Below, piece by piece: positions 6,486-13,392 of a stretch of DNA of 19,268 bases. Position 1 is the stretch's first letter, and every line of letters begins with the position of its first letter. The notes under the pieces are model-generated. The model had not been told where the DNA came from. It saw only the letters and a program-made list of their open reading frames with translations, and did no database searches. A program made the position numbers and the translations under genes. This stretch comes from an uncultured Lachnospiraceae bacterium (lineage in GTDB: Bacteria > Bacillota > Clostridia > Lachnospirales > Lachnospiraceae): positions 1 through 19,268 of the forward strand of contig CAJUED010000064.1 of the NCBI GenBank assembly GCA_910585075.1, read 5' to 3'.

Positions 6486-6827
6486 CTCAATAAGTACCCC
6501 CAAATTTTTTCCGCAGGCAATGAAGGCCGTGGAAATCACATACCTCACACATCAAAGCTGTATGGCGTTTCGCTGTCCGGCAAATGGAATGCCCATTATA
6601 ATAGTGAAGTGAAACAATGAGGCCAAAGGGCAAACTGCTATGGCTCGTCAGCTTATTATGAGGTTATTGATTCGATACATGTACTTATATGGTTCATTAT
6701 ATATGATTGGTATGGGTTCTGTCTCGAAATTATTTATTTTTTTCATATATGTAGATTTATGAATAAATGTAAAGAAAAAATCACAAAATGTAAGGAAAAT
6801 ACTTTACAAATATTGCAATTAAGATAA
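6486..6827 (+). pseudogene. Possible decayed gene fragment
   Basis: One plus-strand frame stays open through this otherwise empty 600-base gap except for a single TGA at 6618-6620. The part before and just after that stop reads like real protein (HTSKLYGVSLSGKWNAHYN, then NCYGSSAYYEVIDS). No good start codon or ribosome binding site precedes it. After about 6690 the translation becomes AT-rich and unconvincing. I do not recognise the family. It may be the remnant of a gene cut by rearrangement, or chance. Confidence 0.2.
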
Positions 6828-6830
6828 AAT
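6765..6830 (+). promoter_or_regulatory. Candidate promoter with repeated ATGTAA sites, second toxin-antitoxin operon
   Basis: TTTACA (6803-6808), 16 bases and TAAAAT (6825-6830) make a plausible promoter. Upstream are two 14-base direct repeats (AAATGTAAAGAAAA at 6765, AAATGTAAGGAAAA at 6786) that differ at one base and are spaced 21 bp, two helical turns. An inverted TTACAA (6804-6809) overlaps the -35 box. ATGTAA fits the hexad bound by E. coli RelB as I recall it. The leader to the antitoxin start would be about 150 bases, with no clear structure. The high AT content here raises the chance level. Confidence 0.4.
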
Positions 6831-6985
6831 ATATGTTAAGATAATGAATAATATTAAGTAGAGCCCTCGTAAAAATGAAGCTGGGAGACTGAACGGTCAC
6901 AAGCTTTCTAAAAGTGATTTGGGAGGGGAAATCTGCGAATAGGTATAGGTAATAAGGCATAGTAAAGATAATCGGAGGTGTGATT

Positions 6986-7252
6986 ATGGCACAGACAAGC
7001 GTAAACTTTCGAATGGATGCGGAACTGAAAGAGTCAGTAGAAGAAATCTGCAAAAAAATGGGAATGAACCTGACAACGGCAATCACTATTTTTTGTACAA
7101 AAGTGGCACAGGAGCGGAGGATTCCGTTTGAGATTACAGCGGACCCGGACCCGTTTTACAGGGAAAGCAATATCAACTATTTGGAAAAGAAAATGGAAGA
7201 TTATAAAGCTGGGCGATTGAAGCTGGCAGAACATGATTTGTTTGAGGAATAA
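6986..7252 (+). CDS. RelB/DinJ-family antitoxin (partner of YoeB)
   Basis: This 88-residue antitoxin opens with the RelB/DinJ ribbon-helix-helix pattern: SVNFRMDAELKESVEEICKK (5-24), MGMNLTTAITIFCTKV (25-40) and RRIPFEIT (44-51). A charged tail ends in HDLFEE and would wrap the toxin. The ATG at 6986 is preferred: GGAGG ends seven bases upstream, while the GTG at 6980 lies almost on that site. The toxin gene follows after five bases. YoeB toxins are best known with YefM/Phd-type antitoxins, so a DinJ-type partner is the less familiar arrangement. Confidence 0.9.
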   Translation: MAQTSVNFRMDAELKESVEEICKKMGMNLTTAITIFCTKVAQERRIPFEITADPDPFYRESNINYLEKKMEDYKAGRLKLAEHDLFEE

Positions 7253-7257
7253 AGGAT

Positions 7258-7524
7258 ATGCAGATAAAGAGAATACAATGGGATTGTGATGCATGGAATG
7301 AATATTGTGATTGGCAGCAGACGAACAAATCCGTCCTGAAACGGATTAATCAATTACTGAAAGATATAGTAAGAACACCATTTGAGGGACTCGGCAAACC
7401 GGAACCGCTGAAAGGTAATTTAAGTGGATTTTGGAGCCGCCGTATTGATGAAAAACACAGAATCGTTTATGCGGTTGAACATGATTCCGTAGTGATTATT
7501 TCATGCAAAGGGCATTACGATTAG
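7258..7524 (+). CDS. yoeB: YoeB-family mRNA interferase toxin
   Basis: This 88-residue toxin cleaves mRNA in the ribosomal A site. It aligns over almost its whole length with E. coli YoeB: WQQTNKSVLKRINQLLKDI, RTPFEGLGKPEPLKGNLSGF and WSRRIDEKHRIVYAVEHD are near-identical blocks. The catalytic residues are all present: Glu49 (E. coli Glu46), Arg68 (Arg65), His86 (His83) and Tyr87 (Tyr84). One extra Asp follows the terminal Tyr. The toxin therefore looks intact and active. AAAGGA precedes the ATG. The convergent glycerate kinase gene ends 18 bases downstream, across a small CCGCC-T-GGCGG palindrome (7525-7535). Confidence 0.95.
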   Translation: MQIKRIQWDCDAWNEYCDWQQTNKSVLKRINQLLKDIVRTPFEGLGKPEPLKGNLSGFWSRRIDEKHRIVYAVEHDSVVIISCKGHYD

Positions 7525-7542
7525 CCGCCTGGCGGTAGTCAG

Positions 7543-8709
7543 TTATTCGGACGGTATTGTGGAAATACACTTAAGAAGCCGAAACACCTGCTCCGCCGTA
7601 TCCCTCAGATTGTTTTTTGCGTTTTCCCCGTCCATAGCTTCCTCCAAAGTTGAGATGCCGCGCAGGATCGGGAAAAAGGCGTCAATCCCCTTTTCATGGC
7701 ACAAGGAGGCCTCCCTGGTAACGCTTCCGGCGAAGGCAATCACCGGCTTATGATATTTTTTTGCAAGCTGCGCAACCCCCACAGGGGCTTTTCCCATGGC
7801 GGTCTGTCCGTCAAGCCGTCCTTCCCCGGTGACAACCACATCCGCATTCTTGATATAATCCTCAAGTCTTGTCTCCTCCAGCACAATCCGAATCCCGGAT
7901 TCTAATACTGCATTTGTAAAAGTGAGAAAGGCAAATCCCAAACCGCCTGCGGCTCCCGCTCCGGGTGCATCCGGATTGGCGTGGGGAAAATGTTCCCGGG
8001 CAATGGAGGCATAATGGGCAAGCCATTTGTCCATCTTTGCAATCATGGAAGGAGTGGCCCCTTTTTGCGGGCCGTAAAACGCACTGCATCCTTCCTTGCC
8101 GCAGAGCCCGTTGGTTACATCACAGGCAATTCGAAATTCGCATTCCCGCAGCTGGGGTAACACATTTCCCGTACCAATGGAGGCAAGGTCTTTCAGGCCA
8201 TATGCCCCAAAGGGAACCGGATTGCCATGACGGTCTAAAAAATCAAATCCAAGTGCCTGAAGCATGCCAACGCCGCCGTCGTTGGTGGCGCTTCCCCCAA
8301 TTCCAACGATAAACCGCCGACAACCTTTCATAATGGCATCTTTGATTACTTTGCCAACGCCGTAAGTGGTGGTGACAAGAGGGTTCCGTTTATCTGCCGG
8401 CACAAGAGTAAGCCCGGCTGCCCCGGACATTTCAATGACCGCCGTTTTCGTATCGTCATCAGGTCGGTGGATAAGGCCGTAGGCACAGCTGACCGGAGTC
8501 CCAAGGGGCCCGGTGACGGTTACTTTCTGCATGGTGCCGCTCATGCCATGTACCAGAGCATCTACCGTTCCTTCCCCGCCATCGGCCAATGGCCGGACCC
8601 ACACCTGGGCATCTTTATCCGCCAAATGAATCCCCTCACAAATCGCCTGACCAGCCTCCAGGGAAGTAAGACTTCCTTTTAAAGAATCAATTGCAACAAC
8701 TACTCTCAT
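7543..8709 (-). CDS. glxK: Glycerate kinase (GlxK/GarK family)
   Basis: This cytoplasmic enzyme of 388 residues phosphorylates D-glycerate with ATP. GlxK/GarK-type members generally make 2-phosphoglycerate, feeding glycolysis. Family signatures are visible: VAIDSLKGSLTSLEAG (5-20), RPLADGGEGT (39-48), GIGGSATNDGGVGMLQALG (136-154), CDVTNGL (196-202), PGAGAAGGLGF (249-259) and TGEGRLDGQTAMGK (294-307). The length is normal. The start has only a weak GGGGT ribosome binding site. The gene lies 74 bases behind the histidine kinase gene in the same direction and may be read from the kinase promoter. A GTTGTGT / ACACAAC inverted repeat in the gap (within 8742-8773) could attenuate that readthrough. 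No tartronate semialdehyde reductase or sugar-acid gene is in view, so the source of glycerate is unknown. Confidence 0.95.
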   Translation of the reverse strand: MRVVVAIDSLKGSLTSLEAGQAICEGIHLADKDAQVWVRPLADGGEGTVDALVHGMSGTMQKVTVTGPLGTPVSCAYGLIHRPDDDTKTAVIEMSGAAGLTLVPADKRNPLVTTTYGVGKVIKDAIMKGCRRFIVGIGGSATNDGGVGMLQALGFDFLDRHGNPVPFGAYGLKDLASIGTGNVLPQLRECEFRIACDVTNGLCGKEGCSAFYGPQKGATPSMIAKMDKWLAHYASIAREHFPHANPDAPGAGAAGGLGFAFLTFTNAVLESGIRIVLEETRLEDYIKNADVVVTGEGRLDGQTAMGKAPVGVAQLAKKYHKPVIAFAGSVTREASLCHEKGIDAFFPILRGISTLEEAMDGENAKNNLRDTAEQVFRLLKCISTIPSE

Positions 8710-8783
8710 ATTTTACCCCATTTCTGCACTGCATTTTATACATGACGAAGTTGTGTAAACAGTGCGGACACAACATCTTTGAT

Positions 8784-10637
8784 TTAGGACAGTTCGTAAA
8801 AAACAGCTCCGCCCCCTAATCTTTCCGGCATATCCGGCGCTGGCAGAACAATATCAATGATCGTCCCCTCCCCCTGCATACTTTCAATGGTAAGTCCATA
8901 ATCAGCTCCAAAATAGCTTCGAATCCTCTGACACACATTCCGAATTCCAATGGAGCGGCGGCCGGTATCATTTTGCTCATAGACGGCGTCATTGGTACAC
9001 TCCCGGTTCAGGGCCTTTAGACGCCCAGGCTCTATACCGTCCCCGTTATCCGCAATCAAAAGGTGGAGTTTTCCGTCTTCCAGGTGGCTGGTGATGCTGA
9101 TATAGCAGTCAGCCTCATGGCAGGAAAATCCATGTTCAATGCTGTTTTCCACCAGCGGCTGCAGGAGAAACACAGGAATTGGCATTTTTAGCAGGGAGGA
9201 TGGAATATTACAGTCAAAGGTAAACTTCCCGGGGAAGCGTATATTTTGTATAGTCATGTACCGGTTGACCTGCTGTAATTCCTCCTCCAGCAGAGCCACC
9301 GGAAACTTTTCCAGATTGTAACGGAGCAAATCTGACATACAAAGGGAAATGGTTTCAATTTCAGGTACATTGTGAATGTTGGCCAGGGACCTTATGACAT
9401 TCAGGGTGTTGTAGAGAAAATGGTGATTGATCTGAAATTGAAGCATCTGAATCCGCATTTTCTGCTCATTGATCTGGAGCTGATAATTCTGCTGTATGCT
9501 GGTGGTAAGGCGAAGGCTCAGCTGGTTAAAGCTGCCCACAAGTTTACGCAGCTCCTGATTAGAGCCGCAGGCCTGCTCGTCAATACGCCCGCCGTCCTCG
9601 GGATTTAAGGAGTCAATCTGATGGCACAGCCTGAAAATAGAACGGGTCAGGTTTCTGGAAAGAAAAATGGCAAGAAACATGCCCAAAACCAGACACAGCA
9701 TAAAAATGCGGGCATAATTCAGGAAATTATCACGGTAAATCTGATAAGCCATGTGGTTGTCTACAAACTGAACCAGATGCCAGTTTGTGGTCTGATTGAC
9801 ACAGCCATTGACCTTGTAACGGGCACGGCCAATTTCAAGCTCGTCTTCAATAATAACACCTTTTCCGGTAAGGGATTCGTTGAAGGAGGCAAGAGCAGAG
9901 AGGAGTTCGGAATACTTTTCCGGTTCCTCCATCAGGGCCGAGCTGGAGGAAAAGGCAAGCTGGTTGTCCGTGTTGTAAATCAGCAGAATATTTTCCGTAT
10001 TCTGGGCGGAAACCAGAATGTTTTCAATGGGTTTAAAGTTAATCTCACAGTAGCAGGCTCCGATTTCCTTGTAATCATTCTTATCCCGCAGAATTTTTAT
10101 CATGGGCAGGATGGTCTTTTCCATACCCCTGTAAGAAACAGTTTGAAGGGGGGCAAAGTAAGTATAATTGGGAGACTGCATGGCGATAGGCTTCCACTTG
10201 TCAATGTTTTCGCTCATGGTCTTGGTGTGGAGGGCGGTCAGGGTGTTGTACTCAAAGGTGTAACCATAGCGATTTTTAAAAATACAGGATTCCAGAGTGG
10301 AATTGAGCTGGTTGGTCTGGCTGAAACAATCCCGGAAAGTGGTGGAATCCTGAGCATAAGATAAATAGTCGTCCCGGTAATTTGTATTCATGATCCGCCG
10401 GATGTCTTCACTTAAGATTGGTATGTTTGAAACTTTGCTGGCGCCCTGCAGAAGGGTATCCAGGGTCAGATTTGCCTGAGAAGTAATGGTGGTCAGGGAG
10501 GAGCTGTACTCGGAAATAACCCTGTCAGTGGATTCACTGACCGCAAAAAGCCCCAGCAGAACGGAAGGGAAAATCACAAGGGAAAGGGAAGCAATAAAAA
10601 TTTGTGTGCGGTAAGACATATAATGTATTTTTTTCAT
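8784..10637 (-). CDS. YesM-type sensor histidine kinase
   Basis: This membrane sensor kinase (617 residues) senses an extracellular or membrane cue and phosphorylates a YesN-type regulator. It has one transmembrane segment at 12-34, an extracellular sensor domain to about 305, a second segment at 309-328, and a HAMP-like linker (329-382). A His_kinase domain follows with FQINHHFLYNTLNVIRSL (401-418), where His406 is the likely phospho-acceptor. Last is an ATPase domain with LVENSIEHGF (495-504), DNGDGI (530-535) and SIGIRNVCQRI (562-572). The usual NPHFLYN has His in place of Pro. GGAG lies eight bases before the ATG. Its probable partner regulator is the last transport-operon gene at 15148. 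Kinases of this group usually control carbohydrate uptake operons. Confidence 0.94.
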   Translation of the reverse strand: MKKIHYMSYRTQIFIASLSLVIFPSVLLGLFAVSESTDRVISEYSSSLTTITSQANLTLDTLLQGASKVSNIPILSEDIRRIMNTNYRDDYLSYAQDSTTFRDCFSQTNQLNSTLESCIFKNRYGYTFEYNTLTALHTKTMSENIDKWKPIAMQSPNYTYFAPLQTVSYRGMEKTILPMIKILRDKNDYKEIGACYCEINFKPIENILVSAQNTENILLIYNTDNQLAFSSSSALMEEPEKYSELLSALASFNESLTGKGVIIEDELEIGRARYKVNGCVNQTTNWHLVQFVDNHMAYQIYRDNFLNYARIFMLCLVLGMFLAIFLSRNLTRSIFRLCHQIDSLNPEDGGRIDEQACGSNQELRKLVGSFNQLSLRLTTSIQQNYQLQINEQKMRIQMLQFQINHHFLYNTLNVIRSLANIHNVPEIETISLCMSDLLRYNLEKFPVALLEEELQQVNRYMTIQNIRFPGKFTFDCNIPSSLLKMPIPVFLLQPLVENSIEHGFSCHEADCYISITSHLEDGKLHLLIADNGDGIEPGRLKALNRECTNDAVYEQNDTGRRSIGIRNVCQRIRSYFGADYGLTIESMQGEGTIIDIVLPAPDMPERLGGGAVFYELS

Positions 10638-10704
10638 AAGGATACTCCTTTGGAATAATCATTCCGGCAGATTGCAGAATTTGTAAATAAAGTTTTTGAT
10701 CAAA

Positions 10705-10728
10705 GAAATAAGTTGTCGGACTTATTTC
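10705..10728. promoter_or_regulatory. 24-bp palindrome in the kinase leader
   Basis: GAAATAAGT and ACTTATTTC form a perfect 9-bp inverted repeat with a 6-base centre. It lies between the predicted kinase promoter and its start codon. It could be an operator or an RNA hairpin; on the minus strand the stem is followed by only TTT. A smaller palindrome (GGAAT-AATC-ATTCC, 10651-10664) lies closer to the ribosome binding site. Confidence 0.5.
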
Positions 10729-10762
10729 CCAGTCTTTTCTTTTATTCTTGCATTTTTCTGAA

Positions 10763-10795
10763 ATTATAGCACACAGAAAGAAGAAAAAATAGAAA
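10763..10795 (-). promoter_or_regulatory. Promoter of the histidine kinase operon (divergent, left)
   Basis: On the minus strand a TATAAT box (10763-10768) has TATTTT (10786-10791) 17 bases upstream, a poor -35 box. That box is part of TTTCTATTTTT (10785-10795), which recurs in the opposite promoter at the same spacing. A perfect -10 with a weak -35 suggests an activated promoter. Confidence 0.55.
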
Positions 10796-10831
10796 AAATC
10801 TAAGGAAAAGCCTATTTATTGTCAAAGTAAA

Positions 10832-10864
10832 TTTCTATTTTTGTGGGACAGGTTTTATTATAAT
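10832..10864 (+). promoter_or_regulatory. Promoter of the ABC transport operon (divergent, right)
   Basis: TATAAT (10859-10864) has TATTTT (10836-10841) 17 bases upstream. The motif TTTCTATTTTT covers 10832-10842, exactly as in the divergent promoter. A related CTATTTATTGTCAAAG begins at 10812, 23 bp from CTATTTTTGTGGGACAG at 10835. Two direct half-sites about two helical turns apart are usual for AraC-type activators, so the YesN-type regulator is a candidate. The rest of the 271-base intergenic region shows nothing else. Confidence 0.55.
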
Positions 10865-10908
10865 AATAAAATATTAAATATGAAATTAACTGAAGGAGGG
10901 TGATTGGA

Positions 10909-11856
10909 ATGAACAGGGCAGAACGTGTACTGGCAGTAATGAAAGGTGAAGCGGTGGATTGTGTTCCGGCGGGCTTCTGGTTTCATTATAAGCCGGATTA
11001 CTCTGTACAGGAAATGGTAGATGCCCATATCAAATTGTATCGCGAGACTGGTATGGACGTTATCAAAATCATGCAGGATTACGCTTATCCCATCTGCGGG
11101 GAAATTACCTGTGCGGAGGATTGGTATAAGATTAGCGTCAAAGGAACAGATTCCGAGGAATTTGACAAGATGGTGTCAGTGATCAAAGGAATCCGGAAAG
11201 AGGCGGGAGATGATGTCCTGCTGTTCCAGACAATGTTTGGTCCTTTTAAAGCAGCCTGCATTGCTTTTGGGGATGATACCCTGATGAAATACAGCAAGGA
11301 AGCGCCTGAGGCAGTTCTTGCAGGCGTGCAGATCATTGCAGATGCTCTGGAACAGTGGGCAAAAGGTTATCTGGAAGCGGGGGCGGACGGCATTTACTAT
11401 TCCGCACAGTTTGGAGAAATCGGAAGATTTGAGCAGGAAGAATGGGCAAAGCTGGTAAGGCCTTCTGACTTGCAGATTTTGAATGTGGCGGAAAGGACGC
11501 CGGGAAAATACAATATTTTACATATTTGCGGCGAGCCTGAGTACGATTTCCGTACCCACGTGGATTGGTTTAAGGATTACCCGGCCGACCTGGTAAACTG
11601 GTCTGTGAAGGACAACGGATACGGCCTTGAAAAGGGCAGGGAAACCTTCGGAAAGGCAATCCTTGGAGGAATGAACAACAAAGGAAATGTGTTAAACGGT
11701 CCGGTAGAAGCAATTGAGGAAGAAGTGAAGTCCATTCTGGACAGCTTTGGCACAAAAGGGATTATGATTGGGGCTGACTGCACCATCCAGGGGCAGAATA
11801 TCAGACTTGATTATATAAAAGCTGCTGTGGAAGCAGCACATAACTATCAGAAATAG
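10909..11856 (+). CDS. Uroporphyrinogen decarboxylase-family (MtaA/MtbA-like) protein
   Basis: This 315-residue cytoplasmic protein of the UroD superfamily has the family opening NRAERVLAVMKGEAVDCVPAGFW (residues 2-24, shown with its conserved Arg-Pro region). It also has a mid-barrel EAGADGIYYSAQFG segment (156-169). Heme-pathway UroD is unlikely. Instead a His-x-Cys pair (His205, Cys207 in ILHICGEP) and a distant Cys291 (IGADCTI) match the zinc ligands of corrinoid or thiol methyltransferases such as MtaA and MtbA. The methyl donor is unknown and no corrinoid protein is nearby. The ATG at 10909 has AGGAGG nine bases upstream; an in-frame GTG at 10900 sits on that site. It is the first gene of the operon, 11 bases before the sugar-binding lipoprotein gene, so its substrate probably relates to what the transporter imports. 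That link is inference. Confidence 0.85.
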   Translation: MNRAERVLAVMKGEAVDCVPAGFWFHYKPDYSVQEMVDAHIKLYRETGMDVIKIMQDYAYPICGEITCAEDWYKISVKGTDSEEFDKMVSVIKGIRKEAGDDVLLFQTMFGPFKAACIAFGDDTLMKYSKEAPEAVLAGVQIIADALEQWAKGYLEAGADGIYYSAQFGEIGRFEQEEWAKLVRPSDLQILNVAERTPGKYNILHICGEPEYDFRTHVDWFKDYPADLVNWSVKDNGYGLEKGRETFGKAILGGMNNKGNVLNGPVEAIEEEVKSILDSFGTKGIMIGADCTIQGQNIRLDYIKAAVEAAHNYQK

Positions 11857-11867
11857 GAGGAAAAAGT

Positions 11868-13220
11868 ATGAAAAAGAAATTGGCAATGGCATTGTGTGTG
11901 GCAATGACAATGACAGCGCTGGCTGGCTGCGGTTCATCAGGCGGTGGCAGCACAGCATCAGAGGGTTCAAGCACAGAGACAAAGCAGGAAGAAGAAGCTC
12001 CGGCCCAGGAAGAAAGCGGCGACGCATCAGGAGAGGAAGCAGCGGCTTCTTCAGGAGATGTAATGACACTTGAATTCTTCCAGCAAAAGAGCGAGGAAGG
12101 CCCTCAGAAGGGTTATCAGGCAATCATTGACAAGTTTAACGCTGAGAACTCAGACGTTCAGATTGAAATGAACACAGTTCCGGATGCAGGCACGGTACTT
12201 ACATCTAGAATTTCCTCAGGCGATATTCCTGTAATCTTTTCCGACTATCCTACACAGGTTCAGTTCAGACAGAAGGTTGCAAACGGATATGTACAGGATT
12301 TGTCCGATCAGGATTTCTTAAAGAATGTAAATGAAGCGGCCCTTGATATGACGAAGCAGGAAGACGGCGGTTACTATGCGCTTCCTTACAGCCGTAACTA
12401 TATGGGCGTTTATTACAATCAGACAATTTTTGAAGAAAACGGCGTGGAAGTTCCCACCACATGGGATGAGTTCGTACAGGTATGCGAGACCTTAAAGGCA
12501 GCAGGCGTTACTCCCATGGGTCTTATGGGCAAGGATCCCGGCCGTGTAGGCCATACCTTCCAGTGCCAGACAGTAGCATGGTCACCTAACGGAATTGAGA
12601 CCATTGCAAAAGTGGCTGCAGGAGAAGGACAGATTGAAGGGGATGCAGAGTTTACGGCAGAATTTGAGAAGATGGCAACTTTACTGTCTTACTCCAATGA
12701 CGACGCTCTTGCACTTTCCGATACCCAGTGCTGGGAGAATTTTGCAAACGGTCAGTATGCAATGTGTATCACAGGTTCCTATGCAAGAGGAACAATTGCT
12801 TCCTTGAATCCTGATGCAAAACTGGGCGTATTCCCGCTTCCTAACGACACACTTGACACTACCCGTTGTCTGGCAGGTATTGACGCGGCAGTCTGTGTAT
12901 CCGCAAAAGCTTCCGATGAGGAAAAAGCTGCTGCATACAGATTCCTTGCTTACCTTGCAGAGCCTGAAAACGCACAGTTATTCTGTGACAGTGACGGCGC
13001 TCCTTCCTGTATCAACGGCGTTGTAAACGACGACGAGGGAATTGCTCCCATGATCGAGCTTATCAATGCAGGTCAGGTACATGACTGGATGGCTTCCACC
13101 ATCAACAACAACGTGGTTACAGACCTTTACAATGTAGTACAGGGCTTCTGGGCTGAGAAGGATGTTGAGAAGGTTCTGAAGGATATGGACGCGTCCATTG
13201 CAGTGACATCTGCGGAATAA
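11868..13220 (+). CDS. Sugar ABC transporter substrate-binding lipoprotein
   Basis: This 450-residue lipoprotein is anchored outside the membrane and hands its ligand to the permeases encoded next. A signal peptide (MKKKLAMALC...) ends at lipobox LAGC with Cys21 as the lipidated residue. A Ser/Glu/Gly/Ala-rich linker runs to about residue 64. The rest fits the family 1 extracellular solute-binding proteins: VMTLEFFQQ, IIDKFNAENSDVQIEMNTVP, GGYYALPYSRNYMGVYYNQ, a VPTTWDEFVQVCETLKAAG hinge segment, and FANGQYAMCITGSYARG. Such proteins mostly bind oligosaccharides; the exact sugar cannot be read from sequence. AGGAGG is eight bases upstream of the ATG. A GC-rich stem-loop follows the stop, before the permease genes. 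Confidence 0.95.
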   Translation: MKKKLAMALCVAMTMTALAGCGSSGGGSTASEGSSTETKQEEEAPAQEESGDASGEEAAASSGDVMTLEFFQQKSEEGPQKGYQAIIDKFNAENSDVQIEMNTVPDAGTVLTSRISSGDIPVIFSDYPTQVQFRQKVANGYVQDLSDQDFLKNVNEAALDMTKQEDGGYYALPYSRNYMGVYYNQTIFEENGVEVPTTWDEFVQVCETLKAAGVTPMGLMGKDPGRVGHTFQCQTVAWSPNGIETIAKVAAGEGQIEGDAEFTAEFEKMATLLSYSNDDALALSDTQCWENFANGQYAMCITGSYARGTIASLNPDAKLGVFPLPNDTLDTTRCLAGIDAAVCVSAKASDEEKAAAYRFLAYLAEPENAQLFCDSDGAPSCINGVVNDDEGIAPMIELINAGQVHDWMASTINNNVVTDLYNVVQGFWAEKDVEKVLKDMDASIAVTSAE

Positions 13221-13271
13221 TATTTCGGAGATACAAATCAGTATGAAGGTACTGACATAATGAATTAAAGG

Positions 13272-13300
13272 TGGCGGCGGGAGCAAAACTTCCGCCGCCA
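13272..13300 (+). promoter_or_regulatory. GC-rich intercistronic stem-loop
   Basis: TGGCGGCGG and CCGCCGCCA form a perfect 9-bp stem around an 11-base loop, 51 bases after the binding-protein stop. No U-tract follows. A second, weaker hairpin (AATCTGT / ACAGATT, 13326-13353) comes before the permease gene. Such a structure between a binding-protein gene and permease genes usually protects the upstream message from 3' exonucleases or partly terminates, giving more binding protein than permease. Confidence 0.65.
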
Positions 13301-13392
13301 ATTCTTAACAGAAAAACAGGACGCAAATCTGTCGCCGTCCGGCAAAACAGATTAAGAAGCGGTCCTGCCAAATTTCCGGAAAGGATGGTGCT

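Noticed and set aside
6386..6520. 45-residue N-terminal extension of the rhamnosidase
   Set aside because: It translates the second copy of the leader repeat; GGAGG and the GH78 domain start favour 6385.
9621..10364. 247-residue plus-strand ORF opposite the histidine kinase gene
   Set aside because: It is an antisense shadow; the repetitive Gly/Val/Asn-rich translation is typical of reverse frames.
10909..11856. Heme-pathway uroporphyrinogen decarboxylase (hemE)
   Set aside because: No other heme gene is nearby, and the His-x-Cys and late Cys zinc ligands fit the methyltransferase branch.
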